Assembly: GCF_019266065.1 (NCBI RefSeq)
Contig: NZ_LPNR01000122.1
Location: 13,682-75,634 of the forward strand
Reading direction: 5' to 3'
DNA: 61,953 nt
Source: Nocardia sp. MH4
GTDB lineage: Bacteria; Actinomycetota; Actinomycetes; Mycobacteriales; Mycobacteriaceae
Notes under the pieces: model-generated
Seen by the model: only the letters and a program-made list of their open reading frames with translations
Told to the model about the DNA's origin: nothing
Database searches by the model: none
Made by a program: the position numbers and the translations under genes
Shown here: positions 42,380-50,913 of the stretch, one piece after another
How positions within the stretch are numbered: position 1 is the stretch's first letter
How the letters are laid out: the number at the start of each line of letters is the position of its first letter

Positions 42380-42820
42380 ATGAGTTCCGATACTTCGTTG
42401 CCCACGCCGCGCATCCAGCTGACGCCGCAGCAGTGGCGGGCGAAACTGGATCCGCAGGAGTACGCCGTGCTCCGTGAGGCCGCCACCGAGCGCCCGTTCG
42501 TCGGCGAGTACACCGATACCAAGACCGAGGGCGTCTACACCTGCCGCGCCTGCGACGCCGAATTGTTCCGCAGCACCGAGAAATTCGACTCGCACTGCGG
42601 CTGGCCGTCGTTCTTCGACCCGGCCGATTCCGACGCGGTGATCCTGCGCGCCGACGATTCGCTCGGCATGCGCCGGGTGGAGGTGCTGTGCGCGAACTGC
42701 CACAGCCACCTCGGCCATGTCTTCGAGGGCGAGGGCTACCCGACGCCCACCGACCAGCGTTACTGCATCAACTCGATCGCGCTGCGCCTGACACCGGCCC
42801 AACCGGAAGGAACTGCCTGA
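42380..42820 (+). CDS. msrB: peptide-methionine (R)-S-oxide reductase
   Basis: A 146-residue MsrB. Zinc is bound by CRAC and CANC pairs. The substrate site is CGWPSFFDP and HLGHVFEGEGYPTPTDQRYC, where the final Cys of RYCINSIAL is catalytic. It repairs oxidised methionine R-sulfoxide in the cytoplasm using thioredoxin. It matches Rv2674 in place. It converges on chdC across a structured inverted repeat. Confidence 0.96.
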   Translation: MSSDTSLPTPRIQLTPQQWRAKLDPQEYAVLREAATERPFVGEYTDTKTEGVYTCRACDAELFRSTEKFDSHCGWPSFFDPADSDAVILRADDSLGMRRVEVLCANCHSHLGHVFEGEGYPTPTDQRYCINSIALRLTPAQPEGTA

Positions 42821-42848
42821 GCGCGCTGGGTGCCCCGCACGACCCGAC

Positions 42849-42982
42849 CTCGAGGAGGGTCCCGCCGACGAAGTCGGCGGTTCGCGACCGTCCCGTGGAT
42901 CAGGTGCCGTTGCGTACGCGACGAAGGAGCAAGCAACGGTGCCTGATCGGCGGGACCGCCGGGGCGCGAACTCGAGCGCGCC
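42849..42982. repeat. nested inverted-repeat element between msrB and chdC
   Basis: An outer perfect pair GGTCCCGCCG (42858-42867) and CGGCGGGACC (42948-42957) encloses an inner pair GATCAGGTGCCGTTGC (42898-42913) and GCAACGGTGCCTGATC (42933-42948) with a two-base internal mismatch. Inside the left arm GCCGAC-GAA-GTCGGC (42864-42878) is a further perfect hairpin, and GGCGCG/CGCGCC (42963-42968, 42977-42982) is another on the right. CTCGAG flanks both ends (42849, 42971). It may be a bidirectional terminator or a small inverted-repeat mobile relic. Confidence 0.7.
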
Positions 42983-42994
42983 AGCGCTCCAGAA

Positions 42995-43690
42995 TTACGG
43001 CAGTGCGGTGACCAGCTGCTCGACCTCGACGCGCGGGCCGGTGAAGAACGGGATCTCCTCGCGCACGTGCAGGCGGGCCTCGGTGGCGCGCAGGTCGCGC
43101 ATGAGGTCGACGATGCGGTGCAGTTCGGGGGCCTCGAAGGCGAGGATCCATTCGTAGTCGCCCAGCGCCATCGAGCTGACGGTGTTGGCCCGCACGTCCG
43201 GGTAGCCGCGGGCGGCCTTGCCGTGGTCGGCGAGCATCTTGCGCCGCTCCTCGTCGGGCAGCAGGTACCACTCGTAGGACCGCACGAACGGGTACACGCA
43301 GATGTAGTTGCCCGGGTCCTCCCCCGCCAGGAACGCCGGGATATGACTCTTGTTGAACTCGGCCGGGCGGTGCACCGCCACGTTGCTCCACACCGGGGCG
43401 CTGGCCCGGCCCAGTTCGGTGGTGCGGCGGAAGTCGGCGTAGGCGGCCTGCAGGTCCTCGACGCGCTCGGCGTGGGTCCACAGCATGAAGTCGGCGTCGG
43501 CGCGCAGGCCGGCCACGTCGTAGATGCCACGCAGCACGACGCCCTTGTCGGCCAGGCCGTCGAAGAACGCCTGCGCCTCCTTGATCGCCGCGGCCCGGTC
43601 CTCGCCGAGCACACCCGGCTGCACCTGGAACACCGAGAACATCAGGTAGCGAATAGTGGAGTTGAGGGCCTGATAGTCGAGTCGCGCCAT
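42995..43690 (-). CDS. chdC: coproheme decarboxylase (ChdC/HemQ)
   Basis: A 231-residue actinobacterial ChdC, which converts coproheme to haem b by two peroxide-driven decarboxylations. Family segments are MARLDYQALNSTIRYLMFSV, YICVYPFVRSYEWYLLP (with the reactive tyrosine region) and GYPDVRANTVSSMALGDYEW. It ends with PRVEVEQLVTALP. With hemY and hemE upstream on the same strand it completes the coproporphyrin branch of haem synthesis, as in Rv2676c-Rv2678c. Between it and hemY lie a pseudogene fragment and a small frame. Confidence 0.94.
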   Translation of the reverse strand: MARLDYQALNSTIRYLMFSVFQVQPGVLGEDRAAAIKEAQAFFDGLADKGVVLRGIYDVAGLRADADFMLWTHAERVEDLQAAYADFRRTTELGRASAPVWSNVAVHRPAEFNKSHIPAFLAGEDPGNYICVYPFVRSYEWYLLPDEERRKMLADHGKAARGYPDVRANTVSSMALGDYEWILAFEAPELHRIVDLMRDLRATEARLHVREEIPFFTGPRVEVEQLVTALP

Positions 43691-43931
43691 GGATCCATCG
43701 TGCCACTGCGACGATTTCGCCCGCCGGGTGGGCGGGGATTCGAGATCGGCCGGTCGTCGCCCAGGTGTCGGTCCGCAGCGCCGCCGGATCGTCGATGTCG
43801 CGGTAGTGGATGCCGGTCATCCCGAGCGCCCGCGCGGCCGGCACGTCATCGAGCCGATCAGCGATGCACAGGCAACGCTGCGGCGTGACACCGGCCGCCG
43901 CGATCTCGTGGTGAACGCGCCCGTCAGTCGG
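43691..43931 (-). pseudogene. HAD-like hydrolase C-terminal remnant
   Basis: In one minus-strand frame, VHHEIAAAGVTPQRCLCIAD then RLDDVPAARALGMTGIHYRD is clearly the last third of a haloacid-dehalogenase-type hydrolase (IADxxxDVxAARALGM replaces VDDxxxNVxAARALGM). There is no N-terminal half with the DxD motif, and the frame has no stop before running into chdC. It is a decayed fragment. Confidence 0.6.
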
Positions 43932-44079
43932 TCGCCGGCCTGGCCGGGAGCCAGGGCGCGGTCTCCTCGCTGCCGAAGACGGAGGTCACGGTGGTCGCCG
44001 CGCCCTCATGGAGTTCGACCGGGCCGAGGTCGGGGTCGAGGATCAGGGTGCGGAGGGGCTGCTCGCCGGTGGTGGTCAC
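43924..44079 (-). CDS. small hypothetical protein, 51 residues
   Basis: A GTG at 44079 opens a frame that ends at TGA 43926-43924. The product starts MTTTGEQPLRTLILDPDLG and ends WLPARPATD. Third codon positions are nearly all G or C, as in real genes here, but there is no clear ribosome site. It stops just where the HAD remnant begins. Unrecognised; it could be a genuine small gene or the end of a decayed one. The rest of 44080-44233 holds nothing I can name. Confidence 0.4.
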   Translation of the reverse strand: MTTTGEQPLRTLILDPDLGPVELHEGAATTVTSVFGSEETAPWLPARPATD

Positions 44080-44233
44080 AGCGGGCGATCATGCAACATC
44101 GCTATCGCACCCGGTCGGGGACACGCCGGGGCGATGGGCCAGGACGTGTCCAGCCCCATGGATTCGCTCTGCCGACCCGTCGGCTGCCCGAATCTCCCGC
44201 CGCCGATACGGTGACCCGCTGTCGGCGCCGGCG

Positions 44234-45592
44234 CTACTCGACGCGGGAGGTGACGGCGCGGGCGATGCGTTCGGCCGCGGCCGTGCCGGCGGCGACGCAG
44301 GCGGGGACGCCGACGCCGTGGAGGTAGGCGCCCGCTACGGCCAGGCCGTCGAGGTCGGCGACGGCGGATTCCAGGGTGGCGATGCGTTCGGTGTGGCCGG
44401 GGGCGTACTGGGGCAGGCCGCCGGGCCAGCGCTGGACGATGGCGTGAATCGGGGCGATCTCGGTGCCGGTGACCGTGGTCAGGTCGGCGACGGCGGCGGT
44501 GACGAGGTCCTCGTCGGACCAGGACAGCGGGGCTTCGTCGCCGAAGCGGCCGAAGGAGGCGCGGACCAGGGCGACGTCGCGGGCGCCCAGGTGCGGCCAC
44601 TTGCGACTGGACAGGGTGAAGGCCTTGGCGCGCAAGGGTTCTCCGGTGGCGACCAGGATGCCCGAATTGTCCGGCAGGTCGGTGGTGAGCGGCAGCGCCA
44701 TGGCGACCAGCGCCGAGGAGGACAGCTCGATGCCCGCGGCGGCCGCGGCCGCGACCGGTGACGCGTAGTGCAGCAGACGGGCGGTGACGGGGGCCGGCGT
44801 GGCCAGGACGACGGCGTCGACCAGGCCGATCGGATCGACCACCCAGCCCCGGGGCGCGGCGGCCACCCGGGTCGCCGCCAGGGTGGTGACCAGCCGCGCG
44901 TCCGACGCGGCGGTCAGGGCGGCGAGCAGGGCGCCGTAACCGTCGCGCAGACCGCCGAAGACCGGCGCGGTGCTCGGCGGCGGCAGGGCCTCGCGAACGG
45001 CCTCGGTGAGGCTGCGGGCGCCGCGGTCCAGCGCGGCGGCGAGGGTGGGCAGCGCGGCGCGGACGCCGATCGAGGCGCTGGTGCCCGCGTAGACGCCGCC
45101 CAGCAGCGGGTCGACACTGCGCTCGACCACCTGCCGTCCGAAGCGATCGGCGACGAGACTGTGCACGTCGATATCGGCGCCGGGCGTCCAGTCGAGCGCG
45201 CGCTGCGGCTCGGCCGCGACCTGTGCCAGCGTGGCGTCGTCGACGAGCCCGCGCAGGGATTCGGCATCGGACGGAATACCCATCAGGGTGCGCCCGGGCA
45301 GCGGATGCGCCGTCCCCTGTGCCCACACCAGCGGCCGCTTGCCCGCCGGGCGGACGAGCTGGTCGTCGATGCCGAGCTCGGTCATCAGCTCGAGCACCTC
45401 GGGCCTGCGCCCGACGAAGGCCTCGGCGCCGAGATCCACTGGCTCCCCGGCCAATTCACCGGTGTGCAGCACTCCGCCGACACGCGCGCTCTGCTCGAGC
45501 ACCACGAGGTCGGCCTCGGCGCCCAGCCGCTGCCGCAGTCGATACGCCGCGACGAGCCCACTGATGCCGCCACCGATGATCGCGATCCGCAT
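44234..45592 (-). CDS. hemY: coproporphyrinogen III oxidase (HemY/CgoX)
   Basis: A 452-residue FAD protein. The dinucleotide motif is IAIIGGGISGLVAAYRL, the next block VVLEQSARVGGVLHTGELAG, and the C-terminus has the second FAD contact GLAVAGAYLHGVGVPACVA. It oxidises coproporphyrinogen III to coproporphyrin III in the branch that uses ChdC; older annotation calls it protoporphyrinogen oxidase. TACGGT ends six bases before the ATG at 45592, so it probably has its own leaderless promoter although hemE lies 132 bases upstream on the same strand. Confidence 0.93.
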   Translation of the reverse strand: MRIAIIGGGISGLVAAYRLRQRLGAEADLVVLEQSARVGGVLHTGELAGEPVDLGAEAFVGRRPEVLELMTELGIDDQLVRPAGKRPLVWAQGTAHPLPGRTLMGIPSDAESLRGLVDDATLAQVAAEPQRALDWTPGADIDVHSLVADRFGRQVVERSVDPLLGGVYAGTSASIGVRAALPTLAAALDRGARSLTEAVREALPPPSTAPVFGGLRDGYGALLAALTAASDARLVTTLAATRVAAAPRGWVVDPIGLVDAVVLATPAPVTARLLHYASPVAAAAAAGIELSSSALVAMALPLTTDLPDNSGILVATGEPLRAKAFTLSSRKWPHLGARDVALVRASFGRFGDEAPLSWSDEDLVTAAVADLTTVTGTEIAPIHAIVQRWPGGLPQYAPGHTERIATLESAVADLDGLAVAGAYLHGVGVPACVAAGTAAAERIARAVTSRVE

Positions 45593-45598
45593 GCCTCG

Positions 45599-45604
45599 AC
45601 CGTA
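45599..45604 (-). promoter_or_regulatory. -10 hexamer for hemY
   Basis: TACGGT on the minus strand with six bases to the ATG at 45592. Confidence 0.4.
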
Positions 45605-45724
45605 GTCGCGCCGGCACGCGCGCCGGAACCCACACCCTCGGCGCTGTCACCGGGATCACGAACCGCCCACACCACCCGACCCCGCGCGGCAACCACCGGG
45701 CCGAGGTGCCGACACGACGGGGAT

Positions 45725-46780
45725 CTACAGCGAGTGCACCAGCTCCACCAGTGCGGTCAGCACACCCGGATCGGTATCGGGCTGCACACCGTGGCCCAGG
45801 TTGAAGATGTGCCCGGTCGCGCCGAGGGTGATGGCGTCGTCGGCCTCGCGCAGGATGCGGCGGGTCTCGGCCTCGACCGCGTCGAACCCGGCGAACAGGA
45901 TCGCCGGATCCAGGTTGCCCTGCAGGCCTTTTCCGGCGCCGACGCGGCGCACGGCCTCGGTGAGCGGCACCCGCCAGTCGACGCCGACCACGTCCGCGCC
46001 CGCCTCGCCCATCGCGCCGAGCAGCTCGCCGGTCCCGACACCGAAATGGATGCGCGGCACACCCGCCGCGGCGACCTCGGCGAACACCCGCTCCGAGTGC
46101 GGCAGCACGTACTCGCGGTAGTCGGCCAGCGACAGCGCGCCCGCCCAGGAGTCGAACAGCTGCACCGCGTCGACACCGGCGGCCAGCTGGGCCTGCAGGA
46201 ACGCGATGGTGATGTCGGTGAGCGCGCCGAGCAGGGCGTGCCAGGTCTGCGGATCGGCGTGCATCATCGCCTTGGTGCGCTCGTGATGCTTGCTCGGTCC
46301 GCCCTCGACCAGGTAGGAGGCCAGGGTGAAGGGCGCGCCGGCGAAGCCGATGAGCGGGGTGTCGCCGAGCGCGTCGGTGAGCAGGCGCACGCCCTCGGCC
46401 ACCGCGCCGACCTCTTCGGGCCGCAGCCGCGGCAGAGCCCGCACGTCGGCCTCGGTCCGCACCGGCGCGGCGACGACGGGGCCGACGCCCGGCACGATGT
46501 CGAGGTCGATGCCCGCGGCCTTGAGCGGAACGACGATATCGGAGAACAGGATTGCCGCGTCGACGCCGTGGCGGCGGATCGGCTGCATGGTGATCTCGCA
46601 CACCAGCTCCGGGTCGAAGCAGGACTCGAGCATGCCGATGCCCTTGCGCAGTTCCCGGTACTCGGGCAGCGAGCGGCCCGCCTGGCGCATGAACCACACG
46701 GGGCGCCTGCTGGGCGTCGCGCCGGTGGCGGCGGCCAGGAAGGGGGCATCGGTCAACCGGCGGCGGGTGTAAGTGCTCAT
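45725..46780 (-). CDS. hemE: uroporphyrinogen decarboxylase
   Basis: A 351-residue enzyme that removes four carboxyls from uroporphyrinogen III. The N-terminal signature PVWFMRQAGRSLPEYRELR holds the substrate-binding arginines; GFAGAPFTLASYLVEGGPSK is the second PROSITE-type block, and ATGHIFNLGHGVQPDTDPG closes the protein. ATG 46780 is used; TAGGAT lies eight bases before it. First of the haem group hemE-hemY-chdC. It diverges from the DUF3000 gene over 232 bases. Confidence 0.96.
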   Translation of the reverse strand: MSTYTRRRLTDAPFLAAATGATPSRRPVWFMRQAGRSLPEYRELRKGIGMLESCFDPELVCEITMQPIRRHGVDAAILFSDIVVPLKAAGIDLDIVPGVGPVVAAPVRTEADVRALPRLRPEEVGAVAEGVRLLTDALGDTPLIGFAGAPFTLASYLVEGGPSKHHERTKAMMHADPQTWHALLGALTDITIAFLQAQLAAGVDAVQLFDSWAGALSLADYREYVLPHSERVFAEVAAAGVPRIHFGVGTGELLGAMGEAGADVVGVDWRVPLTEAVRRVGAGKGLQGNLDPAILFAGFDAVEAETRRILREADDAITLGATGHIFNLGHGVQPDTDPGVLTALVELVHSL

Positions 46781-47012
46781 CGGTGTTCATCCTAAGCGGC
46801 GGGGCGCGGCGTGCCGTCAACTGTCGCCCCCGCGGCGCACCCGACGGGTACACACGCGGACATCGGACGAACGACCCCCCGGCCCGCCTCATCGCACATC
46901 GCGCATCACACCGAGCCCGAGAATGCGCGCTGCGCAACGCAGCCCGGACCCGGCGACGTGTGGCGGCGCGCCTCCGACGACGCCGAGCACGCACGGTCTA
47001 CCGTTTCTCCTC

Positions 47013-47651
47013 GTGACACCGCTCGACATCCGCGACGGCGCCGCACCGACCGGGGGAACGCCCCGCGAGCCTGCTTCTTTCCGGGCGGCGGTCGATGCGA
47101 TGGGCACCGCAACCGTGCACCCCCGAATCGAGCTGGCGCCTATCCGTCCCCCGCAACGGTTGGCGCCGTTCTCCTATGCGCTCGGAGCGGAGGTCACCCA
47201 CCCCGACAGCGCCATCGTGCCGATCGATTCCGAGGGGGACGCGTTCGGCAGGCTGATCCTGCTGCACGACCCCGAGGGCGACGAGGCCTGGCACGGCGTG
47301 TTCCGGCTGGTCGCCTACATCCAGGCCGACATCGACGCCGCGCTCGCCGCCGACCCGCTGCTGCCCGAGGTGGCGTGGAGCTGGCTGGTCGACTCCCTGG
47401 AGTCGCGCGGCGAGCCGTTCACCGCGCTCGGTGGCACGGTCACGGCCACCAGTTCGGTCCGCTACGGCGACATCGCGGGCCCGCCCCGGGCTCACCAGCT
47501 GGAGCTGCGCGCCTCCTGGACGGCGATGAACACCGAGATGCGCCGGCACGTGGAGGCATTCTGCGAGGTACTGGCCTTCGCCGCCGGGCTGCCACCCGCC
47601 GGGATCACCCATTTGCGACCGGAGTCGTATACCCGCACCGATCGCCCTTGA
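47013..47651 (+). CDS. DUF3000-family protein (Rv2680 type)
   Basis: A 212-residue cytosolic protein of an actinobacterial family with unknown function. ELAPIRPPQRLAPFSYALGA, GRLILLHDPEGDEAWHGVFR and EVAWSWLVDSLESRGEPFTA are the conserved blocks. GTG 47013 gives a product of usual family length; TACCGT lies eight bases before it and there is no ribosome site. It precedes the RNase D gene by 22 bases in the order Rv2680-Rv2681, so a role in RNA metabolism is possible but only by association. Confidence 0.85.
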   Translation: MTPLDIRDGAAPTGGTPREPASFRAAVDAMGTATVHPRIELAPIRPPQRLAPFSYALGAEVTHPDSAIVPIDSEGDAFGRLILLHDPEGDEAWHGVFRLVAYIQADIDAALAADPLLPEVAWSWLVDSLESRGEPFTALGGTVTATSSVRYGDIAGPPRAHQLELRASWTAMNTEMRRHVEAFCEVLAFAAGLPPAGITHLRPESYTRTDRP

Positions 47652-47673
47652 ACGCCACGTAGAGTTCACGTTT

Positions 47674-48921
47674 ATGCCGGTCGCCGAGGAACCAACCGCA
47701 GCAGAGCCCCTGCTCGCCCCCGCCGAGGGGGTTCCACCCGTGCTGGCGACCGCCGACGAGGTCGCCGCGGCCGCCGCGAAGCTCGCCGCGGGCACCGGCC
47801 CGCTGGCGGTCGACGCCGAGCGCGCGTCCGGGTTCCGCTACTCCGCGCGGGCCTATCTGATCCAGCTGCGCCGGGCGGGCGCCGGCTCCTTCCTGATCGA
47901 CCCGATCCCGCTGACCGACGCGCTGATCCCGTTGGCCGCGGCGATCAACCCCCTCGAATGGGTGCTGCACTCGGCCGACCAGGATCTGCCCGGCCTGGCC
48001 GAACTCGGGCTGCGGCCGGCCCGGCTCTTCGACACCGAGCTCGGCGGCCGGATCGCCGGTTACGAGCGTGTCGGCCTGGCCGCGATGGTGGAGAACCTGC
48101 TGGGCCGGTCGCTGCGCAAGGGTCACGGCGCCGCCGACTGGTCGACCCGGCCGCTGCCCGACGAATGGCTCAACTACGCCGCCCTGGATGTGGAACTGCT
48201 GCTGGAGCTGCGCGACACCGTCGCCGCCGATCTCACCGAGCAGGGCAAGATCGAGTGGGCCGCCGAGGAATTCGAGCACGTCCGCACCATGGACCCGCCC
48301 GCGCCGAAGGCCGACCGCTGGCGGCGCACCTCCGGCATCCACACGCTGCGCCGCGCCCGCCAGCTGGCGATCGTGCGCGAACTGTGGACCACCCGCGACG
48401 AGCTGGCCCGCGCTCGTGATGTCGCGCCCGCCCGCATTCTGCCCGATTCGGCCATCGTGGCCGCGGCCACCGGGGAGCCGCGCAGCATCGCCCAGCTGCG
48501 CACGCTGCCGGTCTTCGGCGGGCCGCGCCAGCGACGCTACTCCCGGGACTGGCTGGCCGCCGTCGAGCGCGGCCGCACCCTGCCGGACAAGGAACTGCCG
48601 CCGCTGACGCTGCCCTTCGACGGTCCGCCCCCGGTCAACCGCTGGGAACGCCGTGACCCCGCCGCCGCGGCACGCCTGGCCACCGCGCGCAGCGCGATGG
48701 GCGAACTCTCCACCGAGTACGCCATCCCGGTCGAGAACCTGCTCTCCCCCGACCTGGTCCGCCGGTTGTGCTGGGACGGGCTGCCCGACTACAAGAACGT
48801 CGGCGAACCCGACGAGCTGTCGTCCACGATCGAGGACTTCCTCCGGGCGGGCGGCGCCCGGCCGTGGCAGCGCGCGCTGGCCGTGCCCGCGCTGGCCAAG
48901 GCGCTGACCCCCGCCGAATAG
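47674..48921 (+). CDS. rnd: ribonuclease D
   Basis: A 415-residue 3'-5' exoribonuclease of the DEDDy class. The catalytic acids are in LAVDAERASGFRYSARAYLI (DxE), LHSADQDLPGL and LNYAALDVELLLEL. A HRDC nucleic-acid-binding domain follows at about residues 225-300 (RARQLAIVRELWTTRDELAR). It trims tRNA and other small RNA 3' ends. TAGAGT lies eight bases before the ATG. Followed by a terminator hairpin. Confidence 0.93.
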   Translation: MPVAEEPTAAEPLLAPAEGVPPVLATADEVAAAAAKLAAGTGPLAVDAERASGFRYSARAYLIQLRRAGAGSFLIDPIPLTDALIPLAAAINPLEWVLHSADQDLPGLAELGLRPARLFDTELGGRIAGYERVGLAAMVENLLGRSLRKGHGAADWSTRPLPDEWLNYAALDVELLLELRDTVAADLTEQGKIEWAAEEFEHVRTMDPPAPKADRWRRTSGIHTLRRARQLAIVRELWTTRDELARARDVAPARILPDSAIVAAATGEPRSIAQLRTLPVFGGPRQRRYSRDWLAAVERGRTLPDKELPPLTLPFDGPPPVNRWERRDPAAAARLATARSAMGELSTEYAIPVENLLSPDLVRRLCWDGLPDYKNVGEPDELSSTIEDFLRAGGARPWQRALAVPALAKALTPAE

Positions 48922-48926
48922 ACCAC

Positions 48927-48957
48927 CGGCCCCCGCCGCGTCACGCGACAGGGGCCG
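48927..48957. terminator. hairpin between rnd and ABC lipoprotein gene
   Basis: CGGCCCC (48927-48933) pairs with GGGGCCG (48951-48957); inside, CGCG-TCA-CGCG can extend the stem. No T-run. It lies between convergent genes and may stop both. Confidence 0.45.
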
Positions 48958-48975
48958 AGGGGTGCCGAGAACTGG

Positions 48976-50022
48976 TCAGGGGGCGGGTTGCGCCTGTTCG
49001 ACGAACCGGTTGGTGTAGGTGGCCGCGAGGTCGATGCGGTCACGGACCGGAGCCACATTGCGCGAATACTGGCCGAGAATGCGCAGCACGTTCTGAGCGC
49101 CTTCGGTTTTCATGAGTCCGTCGCCGTTGAACATGCCGATCGAGTCGCGCAGGGACTGCACGTAGAGGGCCGGATCGCTGCCCGCGTACTGCGAGGGCAT
49201 CGTCGCGGCGATCTCCTCGGGCGTGTGGGTGTCGATCCAGCGCAGGGTCTGGACGAACGCGTTCGCCAGCTTCTGCACGATCTCCGGGTGCGCGGACACG
49301 GTGTCGCACTTCATGTACAGCGAGGAGGCCGGGTACAGACCGCCGAGGGCCGCGCGGGTGCCTTCCTCGTTGCGCATGTCGGTCAGGATCTTCGCGTCGC
49401 CGGACTGCACCATCTTGGCGACGGTCGGGTCGGTGGTCATGCCCGCGTCGATGCCGTCGTGGTTCATGCCGGCGATGAAGGTCTGACCCGCACCGACTTT
49501 CACCCGGGTGTAGTCGGAGGTGCTCAGGCCGGCCTGGCCCGCGAGCGCCTGGGTGAGGAAGTCGGTCGACGAGCCCAGCGAGGTGACGCCGAGTGCGCGG
49601 CCGCGGAAGTCGGCCGGACTGCGGATGGCGTCGGCGTCGGCGGTGGAGACCAACTCCACCTCCCCCGGCACGTCGGCGAACTGGACCACGGTCTGCAGGC
49701 ACTGATCCTTGGCCTGCAGGTCGATGGTGTGGTCGTAGAAGCCGACCACGGCCTGCACGTCACCGGTCAGCAGCGCGGTCTCGGCACTGGCGCCGGACTG
49801 TTCGCCGAGCAACTTCACGTCGAGGTCGTTGGCGTCGAAGGCGCCGAGCTGCTGGGCCAGCATGGCGGGCAGGTAGATCACCTTCTCCAAACCGCCGACC
49901 ATGATGGTGATCTGGGGCCTGCCGTCGGCCATCGGGATGGTGCGCGAGTCCCGGCACCCGGTGGCCAGCAGCAGCGAACTGATCGCGAGCAGGGCGACGG
50001 CGAGCGGCTTGCGGTATCTCAT
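48976..50022 (-). CDS. ABC importer substrate-binding lipoprotein (SsuA/NMT1 type)
   Basis: A 348-residue lipoprotein. The signal peptide ends with lipobox LATGC. The mature protein has the SsuA/ThiY-like pattern: ITIMVGGLEKVIYLPAMLAQ, LLGEQSGASAETALLTGDVQ, DFRGRALGVTSLGSSTDFLT. Ligands of the family include sulfonates, nitrate, pyrimidine precursors and aromatic acids; none can be chosen here. It is the last gene of the ABC operon, three bases after the permease gene. Confidence 0.9.
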   Translation of the reverse strand: MRYRKPLAVALLAISSLLLATGCRDSRTIPMADGRPQITIMVGGLEKVIYLPAMLAQQLGAFDANDLDVKLLGEQSGASAETALLTGDVQAVVGFYDHTIDLQAKDQCLQTVVQFADVPGEVELVSTADADAIRSPADFRGRALGVTSLGSSTDFLTQALAGQAGLSTSDYTRVKVGAGQTFIAGMNHDGIDAGMTTDPTVAKMVQSGDAKILTDMRNEEGTRAALGGLYPASSLYMKCDTVSAHPEIVQKLANAFVQTLRWIDTHTPEEIAATMPSQYAGSDPALYVQSLRDSIGMFNGDGLMKTEGAQNVLRILGQYSRNVAPVRDRIDLAATYTNRFVEQAQPAP

Positions 50023-50025
50023 CGT

Positions 50026-50913
50026 CTACACCCCGTGTCCCGACTGGGCCTGCGAGGGACGCCATTTCAGCAACCGGTTCTCCGCGACCCCGATCAGCCA
50101 TTCGGCTATCAGCGCGACCACCGTGATGATGATCATGCCCGCGTAGATGCCCGCCGCGTCGAAGGTGCCCTGCGCGTTGGAGATCAGCAGACCCAAACCC
50201 TTACTGGCACCGGCGTATTCACCGACGACCGCGCCGATCAGCGCGAAGCCGAAGGCGGTGTGCAGGCTGGACAGGATCCAGGTGGTGGCGCTGGGCAAGA
50301 CGATCGAACCGAGGATCTGCCGCTTGCTCGCGCCGAGGATGCGGGCGTTGTCGATGACGTTGCCGTCGACCTCCCTGGCACCGGTGAACGCGTTGAAGAA
50401 CACCGCGAAGAACACCAGCACGACCACGGTCGCCACTTTGGACTCCAGGCCGAGACCGAACCAGATGATGAACAGCGAGGCCAGCACGATGCGCGGAACA
50501 GCGTTGAGCGCCTTGATGAACGGGGCGAGCACGTCGGCCCAGTAGCGACTGCGGCCGAGCAGGGTGCCCAGGACGACACCGGCGACGGTGCCGATCACGA
50601 AACCGAGCACGGCCTCCTGCACCGTGGTGAAGATCTGCAACCAGATCGAGCCGAACTGCGTTCCCTCGGTGAACCATTCGACGAGCCGGTCCCAGATGAG
50701 CGAGGGCTTGGAGTAGAAGAACGGGTCGATCCACACGCTGGCGACCAGTTCCCACGAGCACAGCCACACCGCGATGAGCGCGGCCCGCAGACCCCACACC
50801 CGCAGCTTGGACTTGCGGTGCTCGGCCTTGACCCGAGCCAAGATCTGATCCTCGGTCTCCGCCTCGACCTCCGGTACGGTGACCGCGATCTTGTCCATCG
50901 TCTCAAGCGACAC
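50026..50913 (-). CDS. ABC importer permease (SsuC type)
   Basis: A 295-residue inner-membrane permease with six helices. The coupling EAA loop is NARILGASKRQILGSIVLPS. The 40-residue cytoplasmic N-terminus is acidic and charged. The GTG at 50913 overlaps the ATPase gene by 11 bases and has GGGAG six bases upstream within it; the ATG at 50898 is the alternative. It pairs with the neighbouring ATPase and lipoprotein. Confidence 0.9.
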   Translation of the reverse strand: MSLETMDKIAVTVPEVEAETEDQILARVKAEHRKSKLRVWGLRAALIAVWLCSWELVASVWIDPFFYSKPSLIWDRLVEWFTEGTQFGSIWLQIFTTVQEAVLGFVIGTVAGVVLGTLLGRSRYWADVLAPFIKALNAVPRIVLASLFIIWFGLGLESKVATVVVLVFFAVFFNAFTGAREVDGNVIDNARILGASKRQILGSIVLPSATTWILSSLHTAFGFALIGAVVGEYAGASKGLGLLISNAQGTFDAAGIYAGMIIITVVALIAEWLIGVAENRLLKWRPSQAQSGHGV

